This document shows positions 15,686-23,869 of a stretch of DNA of 41,918 nt, in pieces; position 1 is the first letter of the stretch, and each line of letters starts with the position of its first letter. The notes under the pieces are model-generated. The model had not been told where the DNA came from and searched no databases. It saw nothing but the letters and a program-made list of their open reading frames with translations. Both the position numbers and the translations under genes were made by a program. Source of the stretch: Eubacteriaceae bacterium (GTDB lineage Bacteria; Bacillota; Clostridia; Eubacteriales; Anaerofustaceae). Location of the stretch: contig WRIE01000024.1 in assembly GCA_009782875.1 (NCBI GenBank), forward strand, positions 1-41,918. The letters run 5' to 3'.

Positions 15686-16746
15686 ACGCTTTTCCCTTCC
15701 GCGATTTTGATGAGCTGCTCCGCGATTTCATCTGGTGTGGGCACCATTCCCCCAGACCTGCCGTAAAAGTGGATTGGCCAACGCCCTTTAGATCCGATTT
15801 TAACATCGTCAAGCATTTGGCCCATGCTCATTTCTGCGCACAGGATGCCTTTTGCTTTCGGGTTGATTTTATCAAAAGCTCCATACGGGAATGGCCATAA
15901 GGAAACCGGCCGCAACATTCCAACCTTGACACCGCTGCTAGCAGCTATTTTAATTGAGCTTCTGGCAATTCGGGATGTCATGCCATATGCCGCACATACC
16001 ACATCGCAATCCTCTAGACTGTCGGCTTCATACCTTGTTTCGTTTGCCTCGATTAATTTATAAACATTGTCAAGCTTGATATTGTGCTCTTCAAGTTTTA
16101 GAGGATCAAGGTATAGGGTATTGATAATGTTGGGAGCCCTCTGGCCTTTTGTGCCTGTGGTTGTCCAATCTTTTTCGGCGGATTGGGAGACAAATCCTTC
16201 AGGGATTTCTACGGGCTCCATCATCTGGCCGATCATTCCGTCTCCAGCGATGAAAACTGGGACTCTATACTTTTCACTGATATCGAATGCTTCCAAAGTA
16301 ATGTCTACTGCTTCTTGCAGGTTTGCCGGGGCATACACAATAAGCCTGTAGTCGCCATTGCCACCGCCGCGTGTGGCTTGGAAGTAGTCTGACTGGGCAG
16401 GCTGTATACCGCCAAGGCCAGGCCCTCCCCTGCTTATATTGACAATCACACATGGCAGCTGGGCTGCGCATATGTAGGAAATACCCTCTTGCTTCAATGC
16501 AATCCCGGGGCTAGAGGAGGAAGTCATTGCCCTCGCTCCGCTAGCAGCTGCTCCATATACCATATTTATAGCGCCAATCTCGCTCTCGGCTTGCAGGAAA
16601 ACACCGCCTACTTCCCCGAGCCTCACTGACATATATTCAGGCAGCTCGTTTTGGGGGGTTATGGGATATCCGAAGAAATATCTGCATCCTCCCCTGATGG
16701 CTGCTTCTGCAATGGCTTCATTGCCTTTCATTAATAACTTTGCCAT
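15682..16746 (-). CDS. vorB: 2-oxoacid:ferredoxin oxidoreductase, alpha subunit (VorB-like)
   Basis: 354 residues opening MAKLLMKGNEAIAEAAIRGG, then FFGYPITPQNELPEY and SSSSPGIALKQEGISYICAAQLP. The pattern closely matches proteins annotated as 3-methyl-2-oxobutanoate dehydrogenase subunit VorB, so branched-chain 2-oxoacids are the favoured substrate. The related 2-oxoglutarate enzyme KorA remains possible. It lies 16 bases after the ferredoxin gene and overlaps the beta gene. In fermenting clostridia such enzymes break down Val, Leu and Ile to acyl-CoA or run reductively. Confidence 0.88.
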   Translation of the reverse strand: MAKLLMKGNEAIAEAAIRGGCRYFFGYPITPQNELPEYMSVRLGEVGGVFLQAESEIGAINMVYGAAASGARAMTSSSSPGIALKQEGISYICAAQLPCVIVNISRGGPGLGGIQPAQSDYFQATRGGGNGDYRLIVYAPANLQEAVDITLEAFDISEKYRVPVFIAGDGMIGQMMEPVEIPEGFVSQSAEKDWTTTGTKGQRAPNIINTLYLDPLKLEEHNIKLDNVYKLIEANETRYEADSLEDCDVVCAAYGMTSRIARSSIKIAASSGVKVGMLRPVSLWPFPYGAFDKINPKAKGILCAEMSMGQMLDDVKIGSKGRWPIHFYGRSGGMVPTPDEIAEQLIKIAEGKSV

Positions 16747-16762
16747 CTCGCCTCCACACTTG

Positions 16763-16990
16763 CTATTTATCGAACCTTTCGACTCTGATCGCTGAATCAG
16801 GGCACATCACTGCGCAATTTGCGCATGCATTGCACTTGCTTTCGTCAATTATAATTGCTGGATGGTATCCCTTGCTGGTGACACGCTCCATGTCGAGGGT
16901 TATAATTTTTGCAGTGCAAACATCCGTACACAGTGAGCAGCCTTTGCAATAATCTTCTTCAAAATATACAGTACCTCTTGCTGCCGCCAT
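16763..16990 (-). CDS. 2[4Fe-4S] ferredoxin-like delta subunit
   Basis: 75 residues with two cluster motifs, CKGCSLCTDVC and CNACANCAVMC, each followed by the usual distal cysteine or its equivalent. AAAGGAAC stands five bases before the ATG. It is placed immediately upstream of the alpha gene, as in many VOR/KOR operons, where it carries electrons out of the TPP site to free ferredoxin. No membrane or signal sequence is seen. Confidence 0.93.
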   Translation of the reverse strand: MAAARGTVYFEEDYCKGCSLCTDVCTAKIITLDMERVTSKGYHPAIIIDESKCNACANCAVMCPDSAIRVERFDK

Positions 16991-17024
16991 ATGCTGTTCC
17001 TTTCAATGAATAATATGTTAGCTT

Positions 17025-17714
17025 CTAAAGCCAATCCGGCCTTAGCATCAAGTCAATCTCAAATAAATCCTCTAATATAGGTAACTTTTCAAGTATAGGC
17101 CGATTTATGCCCAAATTCAAGGAGCGCAGGCAAACATTGAAAACAAGAGGGATTGAAAGCGCATGTCCTACTTCAACGCATAGTTCCCTTCCCTTTAGCA
17201 TATCCTCAACTGTTGTCTCCCGCAGCATATGGGTGTTGTTGACTAATCCGTTGATTTTTAAACAGCTTGTCTCTTCTATCTGGCCGATCAAACGGACAAC
17301 TTGGCCAGCTTCCATTGTAAGCGGCCGGTTGGCGTTCACAACCATGTACATATCGTAACTGTCCCGTTCCTTGATCAAGTTTGCATACCGGCCAAGGACC
17401 CTTGCCCCGCTGGGGTCCCCTCCAACATCAAAGACAATGTTCTCTTTGGTTTTGCTGACCAGCCCATATATGCTTGAGGGCAGCGCAGGCAAATCGATTG
17501 AATATTGCGCTTGCCCAAAACTGTCCGCAATTAGTTTTACCCCAGCCCTTTCAAGGGGCCCGTACAGTTCCCTGCTGCGAAAATAAGGATTTATTATATC
17601 CATATCTACAAGATATGTAGCCTCGGTTTTCGCCAGGATCATTGCATAGTTCAAGCTAAACTCAGTTTTGCCGCTTCCAAAGTGGCCTGTAATTATTTTC
17701 AAATTGCTCATCAT
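17025..17714 (-). CDS. P-loop ATPase of the ParA/MinD-like class, first gene of the oxidoreductase operon
   Basis: 229 residues from the first of two adjacent ATG codons (17714 or 17711), preceded by AAAGGCGG. The frame is open further upstream without a ribosome site. It opens NLKIITGHFGSGKTEFSLNYA, trimmed of the start, with Walker A GHFGSGKT. DMDIINPYFRSRE follows, then FDVGGDPSGARVLGRYA resembling the Walker B region of SIMIBI ATPases. Its neighbour 34 bases downstream is the ferredoxin gene, so it likely serves assembly or regulation of the 2-oxoacid oxidoreductase, possibly iron-sulfur cluster delivery. That role is inferred from linkage. A ParA/MRP-like partner function is the alternative. 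Confidence 0.75.
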   Translation of the reverse strand: MMSNLKIITGHFGSGKTEFSLNYAMILAKTEATYLVDMDIINPYFRSRELYGPLERAGVKLIADSFGQAQYSIDLPALPSSIYGLVSKTKENIVFDVGGDPSGARVLGRYANLIKERDSYDMYMVVNANRPLTMEAGQVVRLIGQIEETSCLKINGLVNNTHMLRETTVEDMLKGRELCVEVGHALSIPLVFNVCLRSLNLGINRPILEKLPILEDLFEIDLMLRPDWL

Positions 17715-17735
17715 TGCCGCCTTTGCATATAGACC

Positions 17736-17741
17736 ATTATA
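17736..17741 (-). promoter_or_regulatory. Candidate -10 box of the oxidoreductase operon
   Basis: A perfect TATAAT reads on the minus strand here, about 22 bases before the ATPase ATG. The hexamer 17 bases upstream (GCAATA) is a poor -35, so an activator might be needed or the true promoter lies elsewhere. Confidence 0.45.
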
Positions 17742-17781
17742 ATCGATTCCAATTAAATTATTGCCTTCATCTTTTAGAAAA

Positions 17782-17796
17782 TGAAAATGATTTTCA
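17782..17796. promoter_or_regulatory. Fur-box-like palindrome
   Basis: TGAAAATGATTTTCA is a perfect 7-1-7 inverted repeat that differs from the Fur-family consensus TGATAATNATTATCA at two symmetrical positions. It lies about 70 bases upstream of the P-loop ATPase start and upstream of the candidate -35, so it could act in activation or repression of the oxidoreductase operon. No plus-strand gene nearby is credible as the alternative target. Confidence 0.55.
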
Positions 17797-18471
17797 TATG
17801 CATTTGGGAGGCGATTTGCTTGAAACGGGCACCTCAAAACAACCCTATGCTTCCTGGCTGTTTTGCATAGCGCTAATTTCAATTGCTCTTATTCGCATTG
17901 CCAATCCCCGCCAGGCTTTGTACTAGGCTAAAACCGCTTTTTTTACATCCCGTCATAAAGCCATCATGCAGATCGCCAGCAATTCCGAGGCAGCCGGAAA
18001 TTTTTAAATTCATGGCAAAGCCAACGGTTTTATAAAACAGTAATCTAATACCAATAATGTCGAGATATCGAAGAGAACCAGATTTGGCTCAATAGCACGT
18101 TCGATGCATCATCCAGGTTGCCCAGCAAGTACGGCTGTTTTATTTGGCAAGACCGGCAAAGATGCAAAAACTAGCGGCATGACACCTGGCGAAAGATGTC
18201 AAAATAAAGATGCCTTGGCTAGAACCAACAAGCTGGCTGGCAAGCGGATTCTTGCACACAAACTCAGGGTAGTTCGCAAATCCGCTATAAAGACACTGAT
18301 AACATATTTAAGTGGTAGCCGTAGGTATTATTCAGGCAAACTTTCGCTTTGCGAATAATGGCAACAAAAGTTACGTGGTTGAGCAGCCTTTGTGAACTAT
18401 GCTTTTTCTATCGGCGGCAGCAATTCGTTTGCGCCCCAATAAATAAGTCGATGTTGATTGGCCCATCACAT
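17797..18471. other. Long non-coding or decayed stretch
   Basis: Nearly 700 bases without a convincing gene. A plus frame at 18104-18358 (84 codons) lacks a ribosome site and any known motif. A hairpin at 18327-18359 has arms ATTATTC and GAATAAT, with inner arms GCAAA and TTTGC. Given the broken dehydrogenase next to it, this may be decayed sequence, but I recognise no source gene. Confidence 0.35.
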
Positions 18472-19273
18472 TCACGTAGTCCCCGCGAGGCCTCGTTGCC
18501 ATTTTAGCGGCATTGTCTGCATCGTCAAGATGAGAGAACAAGCGCGGCCCGTCACCGAGCTGCGTGAAAGAAATGCGGCTACTGATGCTGGTGTCCTAGG
18601 CAATTTTTTAAGGTCATCTACTATTGCGCTGCCGCCTTCTCTCGAAAGGCCGGTGCCGTGGATATCCTGGGTTTCCATGAAATTTGGCGTTTCTGTCGCG
18701 CCGACAACATTAGCTGCAGCCTCTACTCCATAAGGCTTAAGCTCATCCCAAAGCCCCTCTGCCATCACGAGCTCGTACCCTTTAGGCTGCGCCGTAGGTT
18801 ATCCAGTATGGGATCCCGCCCAGCCCATCCATTGAGGAGGCTATATAGATTCCTCCCCGCTTTTTTTCTGCCATATTGCGCGCAAGATACCACGTGAGCT
18901 CAGTTGATGTTCTGCAGTTCCCAACAATATTAGCCAGATGGTCTTCGACTTTTATCCGGATGAATTCCCCGCTTGGCTCTGTAGCGGCGTTCTAGATATA
19001 AAATCCTACATCCAGATCCGACACCGCCTCATAGATATGCTTGGCACAGTCCGCATCAGAAATATCAGAAACAATCACTTTCGTCTCAACACCATACTTA
19101 TCCTTCAGGCTGCCTGCTACTTCGTTAAGCTTTCCAAGGCGCCTTGCAACAATGGCGACGTTCATTTGCCGCTTTGCGCATTCCTCAGCGAAGCAAGCCC
19201 CAAGCCCTGCTGAAGCGCCGGCAATCAACGCCCTAGATCCGTATTTTTTAGTGAAATCTATACTATCAGCCAT
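18472..19273 (-). pseudogene. Decayed short-chain dehydrogenase/reductase (SDR)
   Basis: The gene starts well: GGAGGGTGG precedes ATG 19273 and the first 93 codons encode ALIAGASAGLGACFAEECAKR, the glycine-rich SDR nucleotide motif, then VAIVARR and VSDISDADCAK. A stop follows at about 18992. Further minus-strand fragments continue the protein: AEKKRGGIYIASSMDG near 18850, the region of the catalytic serine. Then comes EGLWDELKPYGVEAAANVVG with GATETPNF, the C-terminal SDR part. The catalytic Y-x3-K region reads YGAAKGY-like only across a frame change. The enzyme is therefore inactive. The reaction it once catalysed cannot be named. Confidence 0.8.
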
Positions 19274-19435
19274 ATCAAACCACCCTCCATTTAGATATGT
19301 TGTAGATAAATTAAACCAGAAACTAGGATATGCTCAAGAAAACAATCCGGCAAAGCATTTAGCTAAGCAAGGTGAATTGCGCAACTAATTGAAGCAAAGC
19401 CGCCAAATAATTGCGCATGCCGGGCACACAAAAAC

Positions 19436-19461
19436 AAAAAAGCCGTAACAACAGCTTTTTT
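19436..19461 (-). terminator. Terminator of the iron-ADH-like gene
   Basis: AAAAAAGC (19436-19443) and GCTTTTTT (19454-19461) form a stem with a 10-base loop, and on the minus strand the stem runs into a T-rich tract. A competing stem pairs CGTAAC (19444-19449) with GTTACG (19476-19481), followed by T7 on the plus strand. Confidence 0.55.
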
Positions 19462-19564
19462 ATGCGATTTTTACGGTTACGTTTTTTTCCAATCTATGGA
19501 CTATTTCATGCGTTTGCCAATGCCCTATGCTGTTTTGATGTGCGCGTATCGCCCTAGCGCCCGC

Positions 19565-20755
19565 TTACCAAGCCAAATCAAGAATATCCATGATCTCTGT
19601 TTCTGCAAGCTCAATGGGGTTGCCTTCTTGGCGGGTTGCAGACGCTATCTTGTAAAAATCAGCTTTCTGCACACCCAATGCCTCCAATGAAGGAATCTGG
19701 TGGTCGTCGCGCATACTTAAAAGAGTTTCGCTTGCTGCACGAAGAAGGACATGGTGTTTTTCAAAAGCATAATCCATGCCAGACATGGCGGATCCGAACA
19801 TTGAATATTTTGCTGTGGCTTCCCCTTGGGCGTCAAACATCTGGACTTTTCTCATGTTGACCAATGTGGCAGGGTAAAGCAAAGTGGCCATCAGTTTTGC
19901 ATGCGGGATGTCGTATATTCCGCTTATGGCGAAAGCCAAATTTTGGTGGATTGTGGTAGCTGAATTGGATGAGGCGATGCCTGCCATCAAACTGGCATAT
20001 GCCAGTTGCTCGAAGGTCTCTTTTTTCATCTCAGTGCCAGAAAGCATGCCCATAAGGATAGTTTGGAGCATTGACAAGCCTTCAAGCATCAGCGAGTCTG
20101 TGAATATATTGGAGCCTTTAGACACAAAAGCCTCCAACATTGACGAAAAGCTGTCAATGATATTAAACAAGAAGTCTTCCTGGGTTAGGGTAATTGTCAA
20201 TGAAGGGTCAATAAGGGCGACCTTGGGCATAAGCGAATACTCCTTCAAATACCCTTTGTATCCAGCCTCCCCCCTATGGACAAGGGCGGCAGTGTTTGTA
20301 GCTTCGCTGCCTGTGCAGACATTAGAGGGCATTGCGATAATCGGAACTTGCGCTGGCTTGAGCATCTTGCCCGGGCCAGAGGCTTGCCCATAGTCAAGGT
20401 AGTTTGCAGTATCATCATCCTGGGCGCACATAGCCGCTACGGCTTTAGTCGCATCGAGGACACTTCCCCCGCCAATACCGACGAACACATCAAAATCGCT
20501 GCCTCGATACTTCCCAGCCAATGCGTCAATTAATTCCACAGATGGCTCGCTTGTGATCTCTTCACGCTCGAAATCAATGTCCTCGCTTTTAAGGGCATCA
20601 AAAATGTTGTTTTCGGTTCCTGATTCAGCAAGTGAATGGGATCCAACGAAAAGCAAAGCGCGTTTTCCGAAATTGTTAACGTGTTTTGGCAGGTATGTAG
20701 CTGCTCCCCAACCGAAATCGATTTTTGGCGGAAAGTTAAGGCTAAAGTTAATCAT
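19565..20755 (-). CDS. Iron-containing alcohol dehydrogenase family protein with an altered metal site
   Basis: 396 residues from ATG 20755. GGGGG precedes it; a GTG four codons upstream is less likely. It has the family NAD-binding motif GIGGGSVLDATKA, PSNVCTGSEAT and IDPSLT. The metal ligands expected by comparison with FucO are Asp, His, His, His. Here the first is Asp201, but the first histidine position reads serine (DSFSS, residue 205). His270 and His285 are present, and the catalytic-site histidine between them is alanine 274. So the normal iron or zinc site is incomplete, and alcohol dehydrogenase activity is uncertain. It has its own promoter and terminator. Confidence 0.82.
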   Translation of the reverse strand: MINFSLNFPPKIDFGWGAATYLPKHVNNFGKRALLFVGSHSLAESGTENNIFDALKSEDIDFEREEITSEPSVELIDALAGKYRGSDFDVFVGIGGGSVLDATKAVAAMCAQDDDTANYLDYGQASGPGKMLKPAQVPIIAMPSNVCTGSEATNTAALVHRGEAGYKGYLKEYSLMPKVALIDPSLTITLTQEDFLFNIIDSFSSMLEAFVSKGSNIFTDSLMLEGLSMLQTILMGMLSGTEMKKETFEQLAYASLMAGIASSNSATTIHQNLAFAISGIYDIPHAKLMATLLYPATLVNMRKVQMFDAQGEATAKYSMFGSAMSGMDYAFEKHHVLLRAASETLLSMRDDHQIPSLEALGVQKADFYKIASATRQEGNPIELAETEIMDILDLAW

Positions 20756-20781
20756 TTTATCCCCCACTTATGTTTGAATTT

Positions 20782-20810
20782 ATTATACATCAAAAAAATG
20801 TTGTGGACAA
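20782..20810 (-). promoter_or_regulatory. Promoter of the iron-ADH-like gene
   Basis: On the minus strand TTGTCC (20810-20805), a 17-base spacer and TATAAT (20787-20782), about 26 bases before the ATG. Confidence 0.65.
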
Positions 20811-20994
20811 ACATAATTATTATCTGCAAAGTCGTGAATTATATAATAAGAATGAGAATTAAAGGAAACACGACGGTTCTTTCTAGCTCCAAATATTTTA
20901 TGCGTCTTGGATATTTATGCTACTCTTTGCTCTGTTGCCACCTGCCGCAAAATGCAGCATGCCTCATTTTCGGCACTCTGGAAGCTCTTGCCTC

Positions 20995-21023
20995 TTCACA
21001 GGGCAACAACTGGCGTGTATAAT
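20995..21023 (+). promoter_or_regulatory. Promoter of thrC-thrB
   Basis: TTCACA (20995-21000), a 17-base spacer and TATAAT (21018-21023). The start of transcription would be near 21030, leaving a leader of about 20 bases, too short for a T-box or threonine attenuator after this promoter. Confidence 0.7.
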
Positions 21024-21049
21024 AAAAAAAACCCCTAAAGAGGAAACAT

Positions 21050-22546
21050 ATGTTATACACATCCACTAGAGATACCAGTATCGGGCTTTCCGCAGCTGAA
21101 TGCATGTTGAAAGGTCTGAGTGATGATGGCGGCCTCTTTGTCTGCCAAAACCTGGAAGACATTTCTTTTGACGCAAATAGCTTTATCGGCAAATCCTACC
21201 AATACATATCTGCAGCTATTTTGGGGGCATTCTTTACTGGCTTTAGCCAAGAAGAAATTCAAAATTGTGTCGACCAAGCGTACAACTTGTCTAACTTCGA
21301 CACAGAATTGATCTTTCCAACCAAGGCTATTGACAAAGGCTTGAGTGTGCTCGAGCTTTATAGCGGCCCAACTTTAGCTTTTAAAGACGCTGCCCTTACA
21401 ATATTCCCAAGGCTCTTTGAGCTGGCTAAGAAAAAATGCGGCGAAAATGACACTACATGTGTGCTCACAGCAACTTCTGGAGACACTGGGGCAGCGGCAA
21501 TGGACGGCTTCGGCAAAGTCCCTAGTACCGCCGCTGTAACATTCTACCCGTATCAAGGGGTTTCTGAATTGCAGCTTGGCCAAATGCTGGCCCAAACAGA
21601 TGCCAAAACACGCGCAATTGCAGTAGAGGGAAACTTCGATGATACGCAAACTGCAGTAAAAAAGATATTTTCAAATGCGGGTTTCAACAGGGAAATAAGG
21701 GAAATCGGGCATTTTCTGACAAGCGCCAACTCAATCAACATTGGCAGGCTTGTGCCCCAAATCGCTTATTATTACCACTCTTATGCAACACTTGTGTCGC
21801 AGTCCCGCATAAAAGAGGGGCAGAAAGTAAACTTTGTTGTGCCCACTGGAAACTTCGGGGACATATTGGCAGGGTATTATGCCAAGAAAACTGGGCTTCC
21901 TGTTGGCAAACTGCTGTGTGCATCCAATGACAACAAAGTGCTTACAGACTTTTTCTTGACCGGTGTTTATGATAAAAACCGGCCATTTTATAAAACTATA
22001 TCCCCTTCCATGGACATTTTAGTATCAAGCAACTTGGAGCGGCTAATATTTGAAGCTTTGGGCAAAGATGGCTCCGCAACGAAAGAGTTGATGGATTGCT
22101 TGTCGGCAACCGGAGTGTTTTCTCTTTCTGCAGAGCTCGGCGAGCTTGCTGGATTCGAAGCAGGGTATGCCAGCGGAGAGGACACAAAAACCCAAATCAA
22201 GGAAGCCTGGGAGAAATACAACTACCTGGTCGACCCCCACACTGCGTGCGGATTTAAAGTTTACTGCGACTACATTGCGGATTCGGGTGATGATGCCTAC
22301 TCGGTTCTATTGGCGACTGCCAGCCCTTTCAAGTTTGCTACTGATGTATACGAGGCAGCCTTCGGCACACTTGGGCAAAAGACCCGAGACTCCAGCTATA
22401 TCTATGCCTTGTCAGAGGCTGCCGGTTTGCCGGTTCCAAAGAAAATTGAACAAACATTGGCTATAGCCAAGAAAGAGGAAATCGTTGTCAAACCTTCTGA
22501 AATGGAAGACATTGTAAAACGAATCTTGATAGGTGAGATCAAATAG
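21050..22546 (+). CDS. thrC: Threonine synthase
   Basis: 498 residues, the long form of the enzyme. The N-terminal YTSTRDTSIGLSAAE and the pyridoxal-phosphate lysine 112 in GPTLAFKDAA are typical. SGDTGAAAMDG, NSINIGRLVPQIAYY and PTGNFGDILAGYYAKK follow in family order. It converts O-phosphohomoserine to threonine and phosphate. AAAGAGGA precedes the ATG. The partner kinase follows after three bases, so the two genes make the last two steps of threonine synthesis. Homoserine dehydrogenase is not in the window. Confidence 0.96.
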   Translation: MLYTSTRDTSIGLSAAECMLKGLSDDGGLFVCQNLEDISFDANSFIGKSYQYISAAILGAFFTGFSQEEIQNCVDQAYNLSNFDTELIFPTKAIDKGLSVLELYSGPTLAFKDAALTIFPRLFELAKKKCGENDTTCVLTATSGDTGAAAMDGFGKVPSTAAVTFYPYQGVSELQLGQMLAQTDAKTRAIAVEGNFDDTQTAVKKIFSNAGFNREIREIGHFLTSANSINIGRLVPQIAYYYHSYATLVSQSRIKEGQKVNFVVPTGNFGDILAGYYAKKTGLPVGKLLCASNDNKVLTDFFLTGVYDKNRPFYKTISPSMDILVSSNLERLIFEALGKDGSATKELMDCLSATGVFSLSAELGELAGFEAGYASGEDTKTQIKEAWEKYNYLVDPHTACGFKVYCDYIADSGDDAYSVLLATASPFKFATDVYEAAFGTLGQKTRDSSYIYALSEAAGLPVPKKIEQTLAIAKKEEIVVKPSEMEDIVKRILIGEIK

Positions 22547-22549
22547 CTT

Positions 22550-23455
22550 ATGTATAAAATTACTTCAAAAGCAACATCAGCCAATATTGGCGCAGGGTTC
22601 GATTGCCTTGGCATCTGTTATGAGACAGCCAATGTGTTTACGTTCTCTTTTTATGATGCGAAAAAATTGGAGCTGGTAATTAACGGCTCAAAAGACCAAG
22701 AAAAAAACAAGGCTAACCTGGTTGCAAAATCATTTTACACTGCTTGTAACATTACCGGGCGCAAACCGCCCAATGGTGTCGATATAAACATTGACACCTA
22801 TGTGCCTATGTCCAGGGGCCTGGGAAGCTCAGCTACTTGTATCAGCGCTGGGGTAGTCTGCGCATTCTTGCTGGCGGGAGGCAGGTTCTCCCTCCAAGAA
22901 ATCTTTGATATATCAGCAAAAATCGAGGGGCATCCCGACAACGTCTCTGCAAACATATTTGGCGGGGGCACCCTCTCATATTTGGACAACAAAGGCAAAT
23001 ATAAGCATGTAGGCTTTAGTGTCCACGATAAGTTTAATTTCGTGGCAATGGTGCCGCCGTTCAAGCTTCCAACCCAGTTGTCGAGGGCGTGTTTGCCAAA
23101 CAACTATTCGAAAGAAGACACTGTATTCAATATTTCACGGGCTGCCCTTTGCATGAGTGCGCTCCAAAGCGGTGATGCCGGCGTTCTAGCTGACGCTCTT
23201 GAAGACAAGATACACCAGCCATATAGGTCTAAACTAATTGAGGGATACGAAGACGCTTCGAAAGCAGCGATGCGCTCAGGCGCAATTGGCACTTTTCTTA
23301 GCGGCGCAGGCCCCACTATTGTAGCTGTATTCCATAACAAGCTCCCGCTTGGAAAGCTTGAAACTGAACTAGCCAAAGAATGCCCCAGTTGGGAAGTAAT
23401 GCCTTTGGAAATCAGCTCTAACGGCCTCTTATGGCAACAAACCGCAAAGGCATAA
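22550..23455 (+). CDS. thrB: Homoserine kinase
   Basis: 301 residues of the GHMP kinase family. It opens TSKATSANIGAGFDCLG, has the ATP-binding PMSRGLGSSATCISAG near residues 84-99, and a C-terminal GTFLSGAGPTIVAVF. It phosphorylates homoserine to the substrate of threonine synthase encoded just upstream. AGGTGAG lies inside the end of thrC, so translation is probably coupled. The pair ends at the terminator at 23471-23500. Confidence 0.95.
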   Translation: MYKITSKATSANIGAGFDCLGICYETANVFTFSFYDAKKLELVINGSKDQEKNKANLVAKSFYTACNITGRKPPNGVDINIDTYVPMSRGLGSSATCISAGVVCAFLLAGGRFSLQEIFDISAKIEGHPDNVSANIFGGGTLSYLDNKGKYKHVGFSVHDKFNFVAMVPPFKLPTQLSRACLPNNYSKEDTVFNISRAALCMSALQSGDAGVLADALEDKIHQPYRSKLIEGYEDASKAAMRSGAIGTFLSGAGPTIVAVFHNKLPLGKLETELAKECPSWEVMPLEISSNGLLWQQTAKA

Positions 23456-23470
23456 AATCGCATACTTGCT

Positions 23471-23500
23471 GGGCGAGCAAGAATTAGCTGCCCTTTTTTT
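23471..23500 (+). terminator. Terminator of thrC-thrB
   Basis: GGGC-AGC pairs with GCT-GCCC (one bulged G, eight-base loop) and is followed by seven T. Confidence 0.75.
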
Positions 23501-23548
23501 GGGATGCGCTAATTTCTTTTTGCGCCAACAGGAAATGGCTCGGGAGGG

Positions 23549-23707
23549 CATACCGCCTTTGAGGAAAAAGTTGTGCTTGTATTCTGAAACGGCGGTACGC
23601 TCCTAGAACCGCTCCATCATGGAAGTCCGCAGAAGGATTTCAGCTTCCACATTTGGCTTCTTGGACAGATCGCAGCCGAGCGCCTTAGGCTATGTCGATG
23701 TTTTCAT
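23549..23707 (-). pseudogene. Relic of an AbiEii-type toxin gene (N-terminal fragment)
   Basis: Reading the minus strand from ATG 23707 gives about 53 codons interrupted by TAG at codons 6 and 35. The second half reads MMERF, stop, ERTAVSEYKHNFFLKGGM. This matches the N-terminal pattern of AbiEii nucleotidyltransferase toxins (MERFLERI-S-YK--FILKGGML). Similarity ends right after GGM, so the catalytic domain is gone. The ATG overlaps the preceding TGA as ATGA, the usual arrangement of an abiEi-abiEii operon. The product is certainly non-functional. The identification rests on this motif plus the adjacent antitoxin remnant. Confidence 0.65.
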
Positions 23708-23869
23708 GTGAGCGCCTCCATACAGCCTCTGAGCGGTTTCGCCACGCTAAACTTCTCGACCATTTTCATAAACGTGTTTAGGTTCTTGTTGGGCGGTCGT
23801 GACTGTACCGCCGTTTTTTGTTAAAATTGATTGAAGCACCGGCAAGCCGCCACTTCCATTTGCTTTCAT
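23704..23869 (-). pseudogene. Relic of an AbiEi-type antitoxin gene with internal deletion
   Basis: The first part, from about 23869, reads LQSILTKNGGTVTTAQ, which resembles the N-terminal helix-turn-helix of AbiEi-type antitoxins (ILTKNGGTVTTAQA). Shortly after, in another frame, comes MKMVEKFSVAKPLRGCMEAL and a stop at 23704, resembling the family C-terminus (F--AKPLR-YME-L). Nearly the whole middle of the protein is missing and the frame changes. It sits upstream of, and overlaps, the toxin relic. Together they mark a dead type IV toxin-antitoxin locus. Confidence 0.6.

Noticed and set aside
17714-17926. Plus-strand frame with a hydrophobic segment over the Fur-like box
   Set aside because: It covers the promoter region of the opposite operon and has no ribosome site.
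20811-21049. T-box or amino acid attenuator before thrC
   Set aside because: No T-box core was seen, and the best promoter leaves a leader of only about 20 bases.
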